The notes: generated by a model not told the origin, from the sequence alone. A stretch of 64,000 bases of DNA from Paracoccaceae bacterium (GCA_017510335.1 JAFWNM010000007.1:62001-126000), one strand, 5' to 3'. Shown: positions 16,416-25,465, counted from the stretch's first letter. Program-made: numbers and translations.

Positions 16416-17486
16416 ATGACCCCCCCAAAGCCCCCGACCCCACCGGATTCCGAAGATAAAATGCCCGCGAACGAGGCCCTGCGCCGGACTGACCCTGATG
16501 TGATCGATCAACGCCAGCAACAGATTGACCCCGCCGGCCAGCACCGCAGGGACGTGAATGCCGACGCTGGCACTACGATGAACCCGCGCTGGCATGGCAC
16601 CGTGCCACCAAAGGATCGGGGCTGGTATCCCGAAGGGTTCCCGATGCCCCCCTTTCCCGAACAGACGCAGGACCTGCCAGGTTGCCTGTCCCAGATGGAC
16701 CCCCGGCCCGATCATGGCGAAACGTCATGGGTGGGTCACGGGCGGTTGCGCGGCGCTTGCGCCCTTATTACCGGCGGGGACAGTGGCATTGGCCGTGCCG
16801 TCGCCATCGCCTATGCCCGCGAGGGCGCGAATGTCGCATTGTCGTTTCTGGACGAAAACCAGGATGCGAAGGACACCGCCCGCCATATCGAAGCTTGCGG
16901 GCAGCGGTGTCTGTTGCTGCCGGGCGATATATCGGACCCCGGGCATTGTCGCCATATTGTCGAAACGGTCGCTGCGGAATTCGGGCGACTGGATATTCTG
17001 GTCAATAATGCCGCGCATCAGCAAAGTTTCGAAACCCTTGACGAAATCTCGGATGAAGAATGGCAGCGCACCTTCGCGGTCAATATCCATGCCATGTTCT
17101 ATCTTTCCAAGGCTGCGGTCACACAGATGGGCAAGGGGGCGGCGATCATCAACACGGCCTCGGTCAATTCGGACATGCCCAATCCCAGCTTGCTGGCCTA
17201 TGCGACAACCAAGGGTGCGATCCAGAACTTCACTGCGGGGCTTGCGCAGATGCTGGCCGACAAGGGAATACGGGTGAATTGCGTGGCCCCCGGGCCAGTC
17301 TGGACGCCGCTTATTCCCGCAAGCCTGTCAGGCGAAACTGTCGCGCAGTTCGGGGCCAATTATCCCATGAAGCGGCCCGCGCAGCCGGTCGAACTGGCAT
17401 CTGCCTATGTTATGCTGGCCGAACCGGCGTCAAGCTATGTTTCGGGGGCGACTATTGCAGTGACAGGCGGTAAACCGATGATCTGA
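16416..17486 (+). CDS. Short-chain dehydrogenase of the general-stress (YghA/GSP39-like) type
   Basis: 356 residues. A Pro-rich N-terminal extension (1-95) ends in MDPRPDHGETSW, typical of the YghA/YdaD/GSP39 subgroup. The cofactor site LITGGDSGIGRAVAIAYA begins near 117, NNAAH follows, and the catalytic set is Ser in NTASVNS, with Tyr and Lys in AYATTKGA. Close relatives in Bacillus are sigma-B stress proteins and in E. coli an aldehyde reductase; the substrate here is unknown. An EcfG-type box sits 34 bp upstream. The frame is open far upstream, but GGAG before ATG 16416 and the family pattern decide the start. Confidence 0.88.
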   Translation: MTPPKPPTPPDSEDKMPANEALRRTDPDVIDQRQQQIDPAGQHRRDVNADAGTTMNPRWHGTVPPKDRGWYPEGFPMPPFPEQTQDLPGCLSQMDPRPDHGETSWVGHGRLRGACALITGGDSGIGRAVAIAYAREGANVALSFLDENQDAKDTARHIEACGQRCLLLPGDISDPGHCRHIVETVAAEFGRLDILVNNAAHQQSFETLDEISDEEWQRTFAVNIHAMFYLSKAAVTQMGKGAAIINTASVNSDMPNPSLLAYATTKGAIQNFTAGLAQMLADKGIRVNCVAPGPVWTPLIPASLSGETVAQFGANYPMKRPAQPVELASAYVMLAEPASSYVSGATIAVTGGKPMI

Positions 17487-17570
17487 CAGGGCGCTATTTT
17501 CTGCCCTTGCCGCCTGTGGTTCAGGCCGCAGGGGCACCAGTTATCACGGGGAATGCGCATCGCCGCCGCA

Positions 17571-17879
17571 TTACGCGTTTGCGTTGTTGCGCTTTCGGGT
17601 TTGTGCGGCTTTTCGGGCGGAGTCGGATCGCTTTTCGGCCGGGCGCGCGGCAGCAGCTTCGCCGCCTTTTTTTCCGCCCTTCTTTGCCGCCGGGTTTCCA
17701 GTATGGGTGCCCCGGCCCGCGCCGCTTTTGTTGCCGCCGCCATCATCCTTGTTGACGGTCGCCCAAGCGCGGCTTTTGGCGTCTTGCGCGGGCACGCCGC
17801 GCTTTTCATAGCTTTCGGCGATATGCTCGGCCTTTCGTTTTTGTTTGTCGGTGTAGCTGGACTTGTCGCCGCGTGGCAT
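17571..17879 (-). CDS. Small basic Lys/Gly/Ala-rich stress-type protein
   Basis: 102 residues. MPRGDKSSYTDKQKRKAEHI opens a conserved block (AESYEKRGVPAQDAKSRAWA) found in small proteins often labelled 'plasmid stabilisation' without experimental basis. The C-terminal half is low complexity (KKGGKKGGEAAAARP), very basic, and could bind nucleic acid. The start has GGAGGCGAAA upstream. A near-consensus EcfG-type box lies about 180 bp upstream on the same strand. Confidence 0.75.
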   Translation of the reverse strand: MPRGDKSSYTDKQKRKAEHIAESYEKRGVPAQDAKSRAWATVNKDDGGGNKSGAGRGTHTGNPAAKKGGKKGGEAAAARPAEKRSDSARKAAQTRKRNNANA

Positions 17880-18058
17880 TTTCGCCTCCTGTCATGGCTA
17901 TATGGGTCAGGCCCCGGTTTGTCGCGCCTGTGTCGGTGCAGGACGGGGGGGTGCTATGCCCCGTCCGGCAATGCGTGGCCCCATTCACAGGGCAACCGCC
18001 CCGCCAAGCGCCCCCGCGTACCCTGCGGGACGTTCGCGCGTGCCGGGGTCGCCTTCTT

Positions 18059-18083
18059 AACCAGCGGCGGGACGGATTGTTCC
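18059..18083 (-). promoter_or_regulatory. EcfG-type promoter candidate before the basic protein gene
   Basis: On the minus strand GGAAC (18083-18079), 16 bases, GGTT (18062-18059); one mismatch. The distance to the start is long (about 180 bp). Confidence 0.35.
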
Positions 18084-18139
18084 GTGCGCCGGGCATATGT
18101 GCCAACAGCACAACGGGCAATTCATGCCCCCTTGTGTTT

Positions 18140-18164
18140 GGAACACCGCACCATCTGGGACGTT
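18140..18164 (+). promoter_or_regulatory. EcfG-type promoter before ectD (perfect match)
   Basis: GGAAC at 18140-18144, 16 bases, CGTT at 18161-18164. It is 68 bp before the ectD start. Confidence 0.65.
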
Positions 18165-18232
18165 AGACCAGCAGAGCATGACATGGCCACGCGGCCACAT
18201 GAAATTCTGACCATCACGAGGAGGAGTAGACA

Positions 18233-19177
18233 ATGAACATTGTCCAACGCGCCGAGCAGTTCCCCAAAACAGATCCCTATCCCACACGGACCAAGGAAAC
18301 CGAATCCATCGGTCCGCGCGAAGACCCTGTGCTTTGGCGCAAATGGCAGGAGGGCGCGCCAGTGACACGCGGCCAGGCGCTGCATTACAAGACGAAGGGC
18401 TATTTGGTGTGCAAGGACCTGTTCGCAAAAGACGAAATCGACCAGTTGATCGAAACATCGGCTGCGCTGCGGGCCGGCAGCGGGCATATCCGCAGCGAGG
18501 ATCTGGTCACCGAACCCGGTTCGGATGCTGTGCGCACCATTTTCCGGCTGGATGAACATAGTGCGCTGTTCGCCCGTCTGGCCGCCGACACGCGGCTTGC
18601 GGATGTGGCGCTTTTTTTGCTGGATGACGAGGTATATCTGCACCAAAGTCGGCTGAATTATAAACCCGGGTTCACCGGCAAGGAATTCTACTGGCATTCG
18701 GATTTCGAGACCTGGCACGCCGAAGACGGCATGCCCCGCATGCGCGCTGTTTCTGCGTCGATCCTGCTGACCGACAATAGCGCCCTGAACGGCCCGTTAT
18801 TGCTTATTCCCGGCTCTCACAGGTATTTCATCGCCTGTCAGGGCGAAACACCTGATGCAAACCATAAGTCCAGCCTGAAGAACCAAGTGGTGGGGGTGCC
18901 TTCGCGGGAAATACTGGAAAGCCTTGCCGCCGAACATGGGCTGGATGCTGCTACCGGGCCTGCGGGGACTGTGGTTTTCTTTGAATGCAATACGCTGCAT
19001 GCGTCAAACGGCAATGTCACGCCATTCCCGCGGTCCAATGCGTTCTTTGTCTATAATGCCATGTCCAACAAGCCTGTGGCACCTTTCGCGGCGGCGCGCC
19101 CGCGCCCGGCGTTTCTGGCCAATCGTTCGGCAATCCGCGCTGTTGCCCCGGTCCAAGGGTCATTGATCGCGGGGTGA
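18233..19177 (+). CDS. ectD: Ectoine hydroxylase
   Basis: 314 residues, the usual EctD length. YLHQSRLNYKPGFTGKEFYW, followed by HSDFETWHAEDGMPR, is the EctD signature. Iron ligands are His155, Asp157 and His256 (NTLHASNGN), and Arg197 in PGSHR fits the 2-oxoglutarate salt bridge. The enzyme uses iron, oxygen and 2-oxoglutarate to turn ectoine into 5-hydroxyectoine, a protectant against heat, drying and salt. AGGAGGAG precedes the start. No ectABC genes are in the window, so ectD is unlinked from synthesis. Its perfect EcfG-type promoter suggests control by the general stress response. Confidence 0.96.
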   Translation: MNIVQRAEQFPKTDPYPTRTKETESIGPREDPVLWRKWQEGAPVTRGQALHYKTKGYLVCKDLFAKDEIDQLIETSAALRAGSGHIRSEDLVTEPGSDAVRTIFRLDEHSALFARLAADTRLADVALFLLDDEVYLHQSRLNYKPGFTGKEFYWHSDFETWHAEDGMPRMRAVSASILLTDNSALNGPLLLIPGSHRYFIACQGETPDANHKSSLKNQVVGVPSREILESLAAEHGLDAATGPAGTVVFFECNTLHASNGNVTPFPRSNAFFVYNAMSNKPVAPFAAARPRPAFLANRSAIRAVAPVQGSLIAG

Positions 19178-19322
19178 ATTCATCATGCACGGGCATGGCC
19201 TTCGGCCGCGTTGCGTCGCTGGTGCCGCGCCTTGGCGGTTGTGACAAGATGGCGTGCCCGGAAATAGCACGCGCGCCCCCTTGCAGGCCGGATTGTCCAG
19301 ACAGGGGGCGGGCGTGCCTGCG

Positions 19323-19697
19323 TCAGTCATCGTCACGGCGGTTGCGCTGGCGCTGCCAAGGCCAACGCCCCTCGATCTCCACTTCCAGCGAAAAACTCAG
19401 GAAGGTGCGGATCAACACGATAACTGCCAACACCCCAAGACTGTCCAGCGAAGGTTCGATGATGACCGTGCCCACGATGTCGGCAGCAATCAGAAACTCC
19501 ACCCCCACAAGAATGCTTTTTGCCAGCCGCGCCCGAAATGCGTCATAGATATTGTGGTCCCCTGGCGGGGGGAAGACGATGCTGCGCGCCGCGCCAAACA
19601 GCGCGATTGCGCTGCCTGCAACGATTGCAAGGACGCCCATCACTTCCAGCAGCCGGGCGATGACGTCAAGGTATGCGTGTATCATGTAACGTGCCAT
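19323..19697 (-). CDS. DUF1622-family membrane protein
   Basis: 124 residues with three hydrophobic segments (around 12-35, 60-80 and 85-105). The pattern RLLEVMGVLAIVAGSAIAL, then RARLAKSILVGVEFLIAADI and LGVLAVIVLIRTFLSFSLEV matches the DUF1622 family, whose function is unknown. The C-terminus is Arg/Trp-rich and probably cytoplasmic. It lies alone, convergent with ectD, in the stress block. Confidence 0.8.
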   Translation of the reverse strand: MARYMIHAYLDVIARLLEVMGVLAIVAGSAIALFGAARSIVFPPPGDHNIYDAFRARLAKSILVGVEFLIAADIVGTVIIEPSLDSLGVLAVIVLIRTFLSFSLEVEIEGRWPWQRQRNRRDDD

Positions 19698-19794
19698 GTG
19701 GCGGGGCGTTCATTTCTGAAGCCCGGTTTCATAGACGAAAACCCGGCCCGGCGTTGGGGCCGGGGCGGGTTCTGACGTAATCGGGGGCTGGCGA

Positions 19795-20262
19795 TCAAAG
19801 ATCGTCGACAATCTCACACAGCGCGACCATCTCTGGCGCGGTTGCGTCCGCGTCCGGCGCGCCAAGCGTGCCGGTGTCTGTGGCGTCGTCCGTTTGCTCG
19901 GATGTGCCCGGATCGGTGCCGGGCGCGGCATTGCCGGTGTCTGACGCAAGGTCGTCTGCTGGCGCAGTCTGTTGGGCGCTGTCCATGCCGGTATCTTCCG
20001 CGTCAGTGTCTTCGCAATATGCGCGCACAAGCTCTTGCTGATCGGTCGACAGGTCCGCCCAGTTTTCCGCGATGTCGTCCGCGTCATGCAGCGCGCCGGT
20101 ATCGGTGTCGCTGAAGAAGGCGTCAACCGTCTGGGTGTCCCAATCGAATGGCACAGTGCTGACGGTGAAACTGGTTCCGCCATCCACTTGTGTATCCTGC
20201 GCGAACACTGCGGTGCCGGTGCCCAATACAAAAGCAAGGGGTAGGATAAATTTAGGGGTCAT
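19795..20262 (-). CDS. Secreted, strongly acidic hypothetical protein
   Basis: 155 residues from ATG 20262 (MTPKFILPLAFVLGTGTAVF, then AQDTQ), a signal peptide with likely cleavage after VFAQ or AFA. The mature protein is rich in Asp, Thr and Ala, with a low-complexity DTGxxDA-type segment in the second half and only two or three Cys. No domain is recognised. An acidic exported protein fits a halophilic or haloalkaliphilic host. An EcfG-type box lies 60 bp upstream. Confidence 0.7.
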   Translation of the reverse strand: MTPKFILPLAFVLGTGTAVFAQDTQVDGGTSFTVSTVPFDWDTQTVDAFFSDTDTGALHDADDIAENWADLSTDQQELVRAYCEDTDAEDTGMDSAQQTAPADDLASDTGNAAPGTDPGTSEQTDDATDTGTLGAPDADATAPEMVALCEIVDDL

Positions 20263-20322
20263 TTTGCAGCTCCTGCTGGTGATGCCTTGTGAGGGCCTGA
20301 ACGTGAAGGCCTGAACCCCTCC

Positions 20323-20347
20323 AACAGTGTGATGGCCGGTATGTTCC
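20323..20347 (-). promoter_or_regulatory. EcfG-type promoter candidate before the acidic secreted protein
   Basis: On the minus strand GGAAC (20347-20343), 16 bases, TGTT (20326-20323); one mismatch. It is 60 bp before the start at 20262. Confidence 0.45.
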
Positions 20348-20458
20348 AATTATTTTGCGCCCGCTGCTGGTCCGGCATGGACGCATCTTCGTTTGCCAAA
20401 CCCCGAAGGCGTTTGTGTCCGTGGCTGTCACCCGCGCCGGATTTCTTCAGGCATATTC

Positions 20459-20484
20459 GGAACAAAACCGGCCATTGCGCTGTT
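20459..20484 (+). promoter_or_regulatory. EcfG-type promoter candidate before the sodium:solute symporter
   Basis: GGAAC at 20459-20463, 17 bases, TGTT at 20481-20484; one mismatch, 17-bp spacing also known for EcfG. It lies 36 bp before ATG 20521. Confidence 0.4.
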
Positions 20485-20520
20485 TCTTGGTGGGTTTTCC
20501 AAGCTTCAGGAGTGTATGCC

Positions 20521-22098
20521 ATGCCTGATTTTGATGTTTCTGTTCTCGATTTCTCTATTGCCGGACTTTACATCGTTATCATCATGGCCGTCGGGCTTTG
20601 GGTTAGCCGGTCGGCCAAGGATTCTGGCAGTTTTCTGGGCGGAAGCGGGGCGATATGGCCGGTCATCGGTATTTCGATGATGTCCGCCAACCTGTCCGGC
20701 ACATCTTTTGTGGGGCTGGCAGGTGCAGGCTATGAGCATGGCATCGCTGTCTGGAACTACGAATGGACCGCCACGCTGGTGTTGATTTTCTTTTCCTTGT
20801 TCGTGTTGCCTTTTTACCTGCGCTCCAAGGTCAGCACGATGCCGGAATTTCTGGAAAAACGCTATGACTGGCGGGCGCGCAAGGTCTTTGCCGCGTTTTC
20901 TGTGGTCACTGCAGTCGTGATTGACAGCGCGGGTGCGCTGTTTGCGGGGTCGCTGACGCTGAAGCTGTTGTTCCCTGATGTGCCCATGTGGACGCTGATT
21001 GCGCTGATCGCCGTTCTTGGCGGGGCCTATGTTATTCTGGGCGGGCTGAAAGCGGTCATGGTCACAGATACCATTCAGGGCGTATTGCTTATTGTGGTGG
21101 GCACGATTGTTTTCTTTATGACATTTGCGCAGATCGGGTCATGGGACGGGGTGAAGCAGGCCGCGCCCGATGGCGGGTTCACAGTTGCCCCACCTGCGGA
21201 TGATGATTTCTTTCCCTGGCCCGGGATATTCACGGGGGCCATCTGGCTAAGCTTTTATTACTGGACGACCAATCAGGCCGTAGTCCAGAAGGTGCTTGCA
21301 GCCAAAAGTATTGACCATGGGCGCTGGGGGCTGTTGCTGGCTGCGGCGTTCCAGTTGCCGTTCCTGTTTATCCTGGTTTTGCCCGGTGTGATGGGGCGCG
21401 ACGTGTTCCCCGACCTGCAGGAAACCGACCAGATATGGCCTGCACTGGTGTTTGAATTGCTGCCGCAGGGCCTGCGCGGGCTGGCGCTGGCGGCTTTGGT
21501 GGCGGCGTTGATGTCCACAGTCGATTCCGTTCTCAATGCCAGCGCGCAGCTGGTGGTGAATGATTTCATCAAACCGCGCAAGAAGAAGATAAGCGATGCG
21601 CGCATGCTGATGATCAGCCGCGTGCTTGTGGGTGTCTTCATGGTGCTTGCGGCTGTCTGGGCGCCGCTGATCGGCACGTTCGGCGGGATTGTGGAATATT
21701 TCCAGTCGTTTCTGGGTTATGTGACCATGCCGGTTGTGGTGGTCTTTTTGGGGGGGCTGTTCTGGTCCCGTCCACCACGACATGCGGCATTCTGGACCCT
21801 GTCCATGGGCATTCCCGTTGGTATTGCATGTTTCACCGCATTCGAGGTCCTTGAACTTATCGATCTGCAATTCCTGTATGGCACCGGGTTGATGTTGCTG
21901 CTGAACCTGGGTGTATATCTTGCTGTCACCCTGCGGTCGGACGCCCCTGATATGGATACAACAGACCTGACCTGGAGTCGTGAAAGCTGGCGCAAGGACC
22001 GCGAGGAACTGGCCGGCCGGCCATTGTGGCAATCACATCATCTGTGGTCTGCGGTTCTGGCCGCTGTTACCCTTGCAATGGTTGCAATCTTCGTCTGA
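20521..22098 (+). CDS. Sodium:solute symporter (SSS/SGLT family)
   Basis: 525 residues with 13 to 14 hydrophobic helices. Family marks include ISMMSANLSGTSFVGLAGAG in the first helix pair, GGLKAVMVTDTIQGVLL, and the Na2-site helix ALAALVAALMSTVDSVLNAS. It couples sodium entry to uptake of a small solute across the inner membrane. The SGLT-like branch takes sugars, but substrate cannot be fixed. ATG 20521 has CAGGAG 8 nt upstream; the open frame before it has no membrane character. The location beside ectD and the stress genes suggests osmotic or carbon scavenging under stress. Confidence 0.9.
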   Translation: MPDFDVSVLDFSIAGLYIVIIMAVGLWVSRSAKDSGSFLGGSGAIWPVIGISMMSANLSGTSFVGLAGAGYEHGIAVWNYEWTATLVLIFFSLFVLPFYLRSKVSTMPEFLEKRYDWRARKVFAAFSVVTAVVIDSAGALFAGSLTLKLLFPDVPMWTLIALIAVLGGAYVILGGLKAVMVTDTIQGVLLIVVGTIVFFMTFAQIGSWDGVKQAAPDGGFTVAPPADDDFFPWPGIFTGAIWLSFYYWTTNQAVVQKVLAAKSIDHGRWGLLLAAAFQLPFLFILVLPGVMGRDVFPDLQETDQIWPALVFELLPQGLRGLALAALVAALMSTVDSVLNASAQLVVNDFIKPRKKKISDARMLMISRVLVGVFMVLAAVWAPLIGTFGGIVEYFQSFLGYVTMPVVVVFLGGLFWSRPPRHAAFWTLSMGIPVGIACFTAFEVLELIDLQFLYGTGLMLLLNLGVYLAVTLRSDAPDMDTTDLTWSRESWRKDREELAGRPLWQSHHLWSAVLAAVTLAMVAIFV

Positions 22099-22184
22099 CG
22101 CAGGCCGCCGCCCCCTTGTTGCCTTGATTTGTCGCCCTTGCCCCTGTTTTGCAGGCGCATCCAGCGCCCCGCATTGCGGGGTAT

Positions 22185-23660
22185 TCAGGCAATCGTGCCC
22201 GGCGCTGCGGTGATGGAATGATAGCCCTGAAACTGGATCAGGCCTTCATACCCGAAATTGCGCCCGATGCCGGATTTTTTGAACCCGCCGAATGGCCCGT
22301 TGCCATCCTGCGCTGAAGGACCATGCGCGTTGATGAAGCTGTATCCTGCCTCAATGCGCCGCGCGAGTGCCACCGCCCGGTCGATATCCGCCGACCAGAC
22401 CGATGATGCAAGGCCGAACTGGTCGTCATTGGCCAGCGCCAGTGCCTGTTCCTCGGTATCGAAGGGCAGGATGGGCAGGATCGGGCCAAACTGCTCCTCG
22501 CGCACCACACAAAGCGACGGATCGGCATCAATCACCAATGTGGGCCGCTGGAAATACCCTTGCGCATACAGCGCAGGGTCCGGCACCTGTCCCAGTTCGA
22601 TGACATTTTGCCCTTTGGCGCGGGCCTGCGCTATCATGTCGGTGACGACCTTCAGCTGTTTGGCGTTGTTCATTGGTCCCATGGTGGTTTCCGGCAGCAG
22701 CCCATCACCGATCACTTGTGCATCGACAACCGCGCGCAAGCCTTCCACCACCTGCTCAAAGCGGGAGCGATGCACATAAAGCCGCTTCAGCGCGTAGCAG
22801 ATTTGCCCTGTCGACATGAATGCCGCGCGATATAGCCTGTGGAAGGCATCCCCTGACAGGTCGGCATCGTGCAAGACCAGCCCGGCATCATTGCCCCCCA
22901 GTTCAAGCGTTACCGGCGTAATGTTCCGGGCGGCGACTGTCATCACATGACGCCCGACATCAACCGAGCCAGTGAAATTCACATAGCGCACCAATGGGTG
23001 GCCAATGATTGCGTCCCCTATGCGACTGGCCGACCCTGTCAGAATATTGACCACCCCCGGCGGCAGCAATTCCGCAATTCTGTGCAGCGTAAGGGTCGGC
23101 GCAAGCGCCGAGTTGGCCGAGGGTTTGACCACCACCGTATTGCCGGCCATCAACGCCTGCGGCAGCTTCGCGCCCAGAATGGCCAGCGGCCAGTTCCACG
23201 GCACGACCAGCGCGGCCACCCCGCGCGGCTGACGGGTGATGATTGTGTCATTGGGGGCGGCGCGGATGACCTCGTCGCGGGCAAGGCGTTCGGCGTAATT
23301 GGCCGATTGAATGAACCGTTCGCCCAGGCGGCTGATTTCCAGATGCGTCTCTCGCAGGATCTTGCCGTGTTCGCGGGTGAACAGCCGCGCCCTAGCGTCA
23401 ACTTCTGCCATATCCTGCGTGATCGCGGCCGCCACTTTGCGCAGCAAGGCGCCGCGCTCCTCATAGCCAAGTGACGCCCATGCAGGGAAGGCCGCATGTG
23501 CGGCTTTTACCGCGCGGTCAACATCATCGGGTGTGCCTGCCGCTGCACGGCCCACCAGTTCCCCGGGTCGTGCAGGGTTGAAAATACCGTAGGATTTGCC
23601 ATCCGATGCAGCGGCGGCAGCGCCGTCAATATACAGCAGGGTTTCGATGGGTTCAGTCAT
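22185..23660 (-). CDS. Aldehyde dehydrogenase family protein
   Basis: 491 residues. Active-site set: Asn in PWNWPLAI, Lys in VKPSANSAL, Glu in LELGGNDAG, Cys in GQICYALKR, and the C-terminal PFGGFKKSGIGR. The middle and end resemble vanillin/benzaldehyde-type and betaine-type enzymes. It is 13 bp downstream of the TRAP large permease gene on the same strand, so it should oxidise an aldehyde arising from the imported substrate, perhaps the product of the SDR at 27646. Start at 23660 is preferred over 23687 because of the AAAGGTG box and absence of overlap. Confidence 0.9.
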   Translation of the reverse strand: MTEPIETLLYIDGAAAAASDGKSYGIFNPARPGELVGRAAAGTPDDVDRAVKAAHAAFPAWASLGYEERGALLRKVAAAITQDMAEVDARARLFTREHGKILRETHLEISRLGERFIQSANYAERLARDEVIRAAPNDTIITRQPRGVAALVVPWNWPLAILGAKLPQALMAGNTVVVKPSANSALAPTLTLHRIAELLPPGVVNILTGSASRIGDAIIGHPLVRYVNFTGSVDVGRHVMTVAARNITPVTLELGGNDAGLVLHDADLSGDAFHRLYRAAFMSTGQICYALKRLYVHRSRFEQVVEGLRAVVDAQVIGDGLLPETTMGPMNNAKQLKVVTDMIAQARAKGQNVIELGQVPDPALYAQGYFQRPTLVIDADPSLCVVREEQFGPILPILPFDTEEQALALANDDQFGLASSVWSADIDRAVALARRIEAGYSFINAHGPSAQDGNGPFGGFKKSGIGRNFGYEGLIQFQGYHSITAAPGTIA

Positions 23661-23673
23661 TTCCGCACCTTTC

Positions 23674-24972
23674 TTAGCGCATCGCATCAGGCAAGATCGT
23701 CGCGATCTGCGGGAACATCAGGATCAGCACGCCGCCCACCACCATTGCCACGATATAGGGCAATACGCCGATGAATATTGACCCAAGCGGAATTTCCGGG
23801 GCGACCGCTTTTACAGTAAACACATTCATTCCGATCGGAGGGGAGATAAGCCCAAGTTCGATCACGATGATCACAAGAATGCCAAACCAGATCAGGTCCA
23901 CGCCCACAGCACCAAGTGCTGGCAGAAACACCGGGATAAGCAGCAGAAGAATGCCGATGGATTCAAACACCATGCCAAGCAGCACACAGATTGCGCAAAT
24001 CATCAGCACCAGACCAATCGGCCCCAGCCCCCAACCCAGGATCATTTCGCGCAGTTCATGTGGCATGCCTGTCAGGTTGACGAACTGGGCAAGGATCAGC
24101 GCCGTGAAGACGATTGCAAAAATCATCGCGGTTGTCTTGACTGTTTCTTCGAAAACGCCCCGCAGGCTTTCAAGATCAAGGAAATGGCCACGGAACACCC
24201 CGAAAACGAACGCCCCTGCACAGCCAACGCCTGCGGCCTCTGTCGGGGTGAAAATTCCACTGTAGATGCCGCCCAGAACGACCCCGAACAAAATGATCAC
24301 CGGCCAAGTTGCGTAGGACGCGCGCAGCATGTCCGCAAGGCGCATGGCGCGGCCGGCAGGGCCATAGTCGGGGCGGATGGTGGTCACAATGGCCGCCACC
24401 AGCATGAACAGGCAAACCAGCATGATCCCCGGAAGAACCGCCGCGATGAACAGCACCCCGATATCCTGTCCGGCCACGATGCCGTAGATAACAAGGGGAA
24501 CAGATGGCGGGATCATAATGCCAAGGGTGCCGCCTGCCGCGATGGTTCCGGCAGAAAAGCCGTCATTATAGCCAAAGCTGCGCATTGGCGGAATGGCAAC
24601 GCGCGTCATCGTTGCCGCAGTCGCAAGCGAAGAACCACAGACCGCCGCGAACCCCGCACAAGACAGCACCCCCGACAGGGCCAGCCCCCCCCGAAACCGA
24701 CCGAACCATGCATAGGACGCATCGAACAAATCCTTGCTGATTCCGGAACGGTGAATAAGCGCGCCCATCAGGACGAATAAAGGAATGATCGACAGGTTGT
24801 AATTCGTCGCCGTGTCCACCATCCATTGCGATGATACCGCAAGGGCGGCGTCCCGCCCGCGCAAATACATGATGCCGAAAAACCCGACAGCCAGCGTCGC
24901 AAAGGCCAGCGGCACCCCGACAAAGGCCAGAAAAAGCAGAGCTGCGAAGCCTATCAGTGCAAGTTCCGTGAT
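23674..24972 (-). CDS. dctM: TRAP transporter large permease, apparently started on ATC
   Basis: About 432 residues and 12 or more helices, DctM family: IPLFVLMGALIHRSGISKDL, CGSSLATAATMTRVAIPPM, and AGGTLGIMIPPSVPLVIYGI are conserved pore segments. It carries the sodium-driven transport step. The protein should begin (M)TELALIGFAALL; at that point the DNA reads AAGGAACCG-ATC-ACG, a good ribosome site followed by ATC. No ATG or GTG lies nearby in frame; the next candidate is TTG at 25050 or 25068, inside dctQ. The gene is 7 bp after dctQ. Confidence 0.85.
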   Translation of the reverse strand: MTELALIGFAALLFLAFVGVPLAFATLAVGFFGIMYLRGRDAALAVSSQWMVDTATNYNLSIIPLFVLMGALIHRSGISKDLFDASYAWFGRFRGGLALSGVLSCAGFAAVCGSSLATAATMTRVAIPPMRSFGYNDGFSAGTIAAGGTLGIMIPPSVPLVIYGIVAGQDIGVLFIAAVLPGIMLVCLFMLVAAIVTTIRPDYGPAGRAMRLADMLRASYATWPVIILFGVVLGGIYSGIFTPTEAAGVGCAGAFVFGVFRGHFLDLESLRGVFEETVKTTAMIFAIVFTALILAQFVNLTGMPHELREMILGWGLGPIGLVLMICAICVLLGMVFESIGILLLLIPVFLPALGAVGVDLIWFGILVIIVIELGLISPPIGMNVFTVKAVAPEIPLGSIFIGVLPYIVAMVVGGVLILMFPQIATILPDAMR

Positions 24973-24979
24973 CGGTTCC

Positions 24980-25465
24980 TTATCCGTCGATTTGCGGGGA
25001 ATGCGGCGGCGTTTCGCGCTTGTTGTCGCGCATTGCGGCCACTGCGCCAATGATGGCCAGCGCGGCAAGGATGGTCATGCCCCCCAGAAACCAGATCATC
25101 GGCAGCCGTAGAACAATCGTCGTTTCGGGGTATTGCGTCAGATCCCAGGTGCGCCATGCCAGAATGCCTGCGACAGCCACGACGCCCAGCAGGGTCATTA
25201 CATCAAAAATGCTGCGATAACCCCGCCGGAAATACCTAAGCAAAAACGGCTCGAAAAGGGACACGTTGACATGCCCGCGGTCGCGCGTGACAACGAACAT
25301 GCCACTGAAGACAAGCACGCCAAGCAGAAGCTGGACCATTTCGGACGACCCGAAAACCGGCCGGCTGAACACATATCTCATGAAGACTTCTGCGCATGTG
25401 ATCGCAATCATCGCAATCAGGCAGCCTGCGCCCAACAGGGTTGTAAATTTCCGCAAAAAGATCAT
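24980..25465 (-). CDS. dctQ: TRAP transporter small permease
   Basis: 161 residues, four membrane helices (9-29, 44-65, 89-110, 122-145). EVFMRYVFSRPVFGSSEMVQ and RDRGHVNVSLFEPFL are hallmark DctQ stretches. It forms the membrane complex with DctM and receives ligand from DctP. Gene order on the minus strand is dctP, dctQ, dctM, aldehyde dehydrogenase. Confidence 0.93.
   Translation of the reverse strand: MIFLRKFTTLLGAGCLIAMIAITCAEVFMRYVFSRPVFGSSEMVQLLLGVLVFSGMFVVTRDRGHVNVSLFEPFLLRYFRRGYRSIFDVMTLLGVVAVAGILAWRTWDLTQYPETTIVLRLPMIWFLGGMTILAALAIIGAVAAMRDNKRETPPHSPQIDG

Larger units (their letters stand above)
17880..18232. other. Divergent spacer with two EcfG-type boxes
   Basis: 353 bp between the small basic protein gene (leftward) and ectD (rightward). 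It holds one near-consensus box on the minus strand (18059-18083) and one perfect box on the plus strand (18140-18164). No other gene is supported. Confidence 0.6.
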
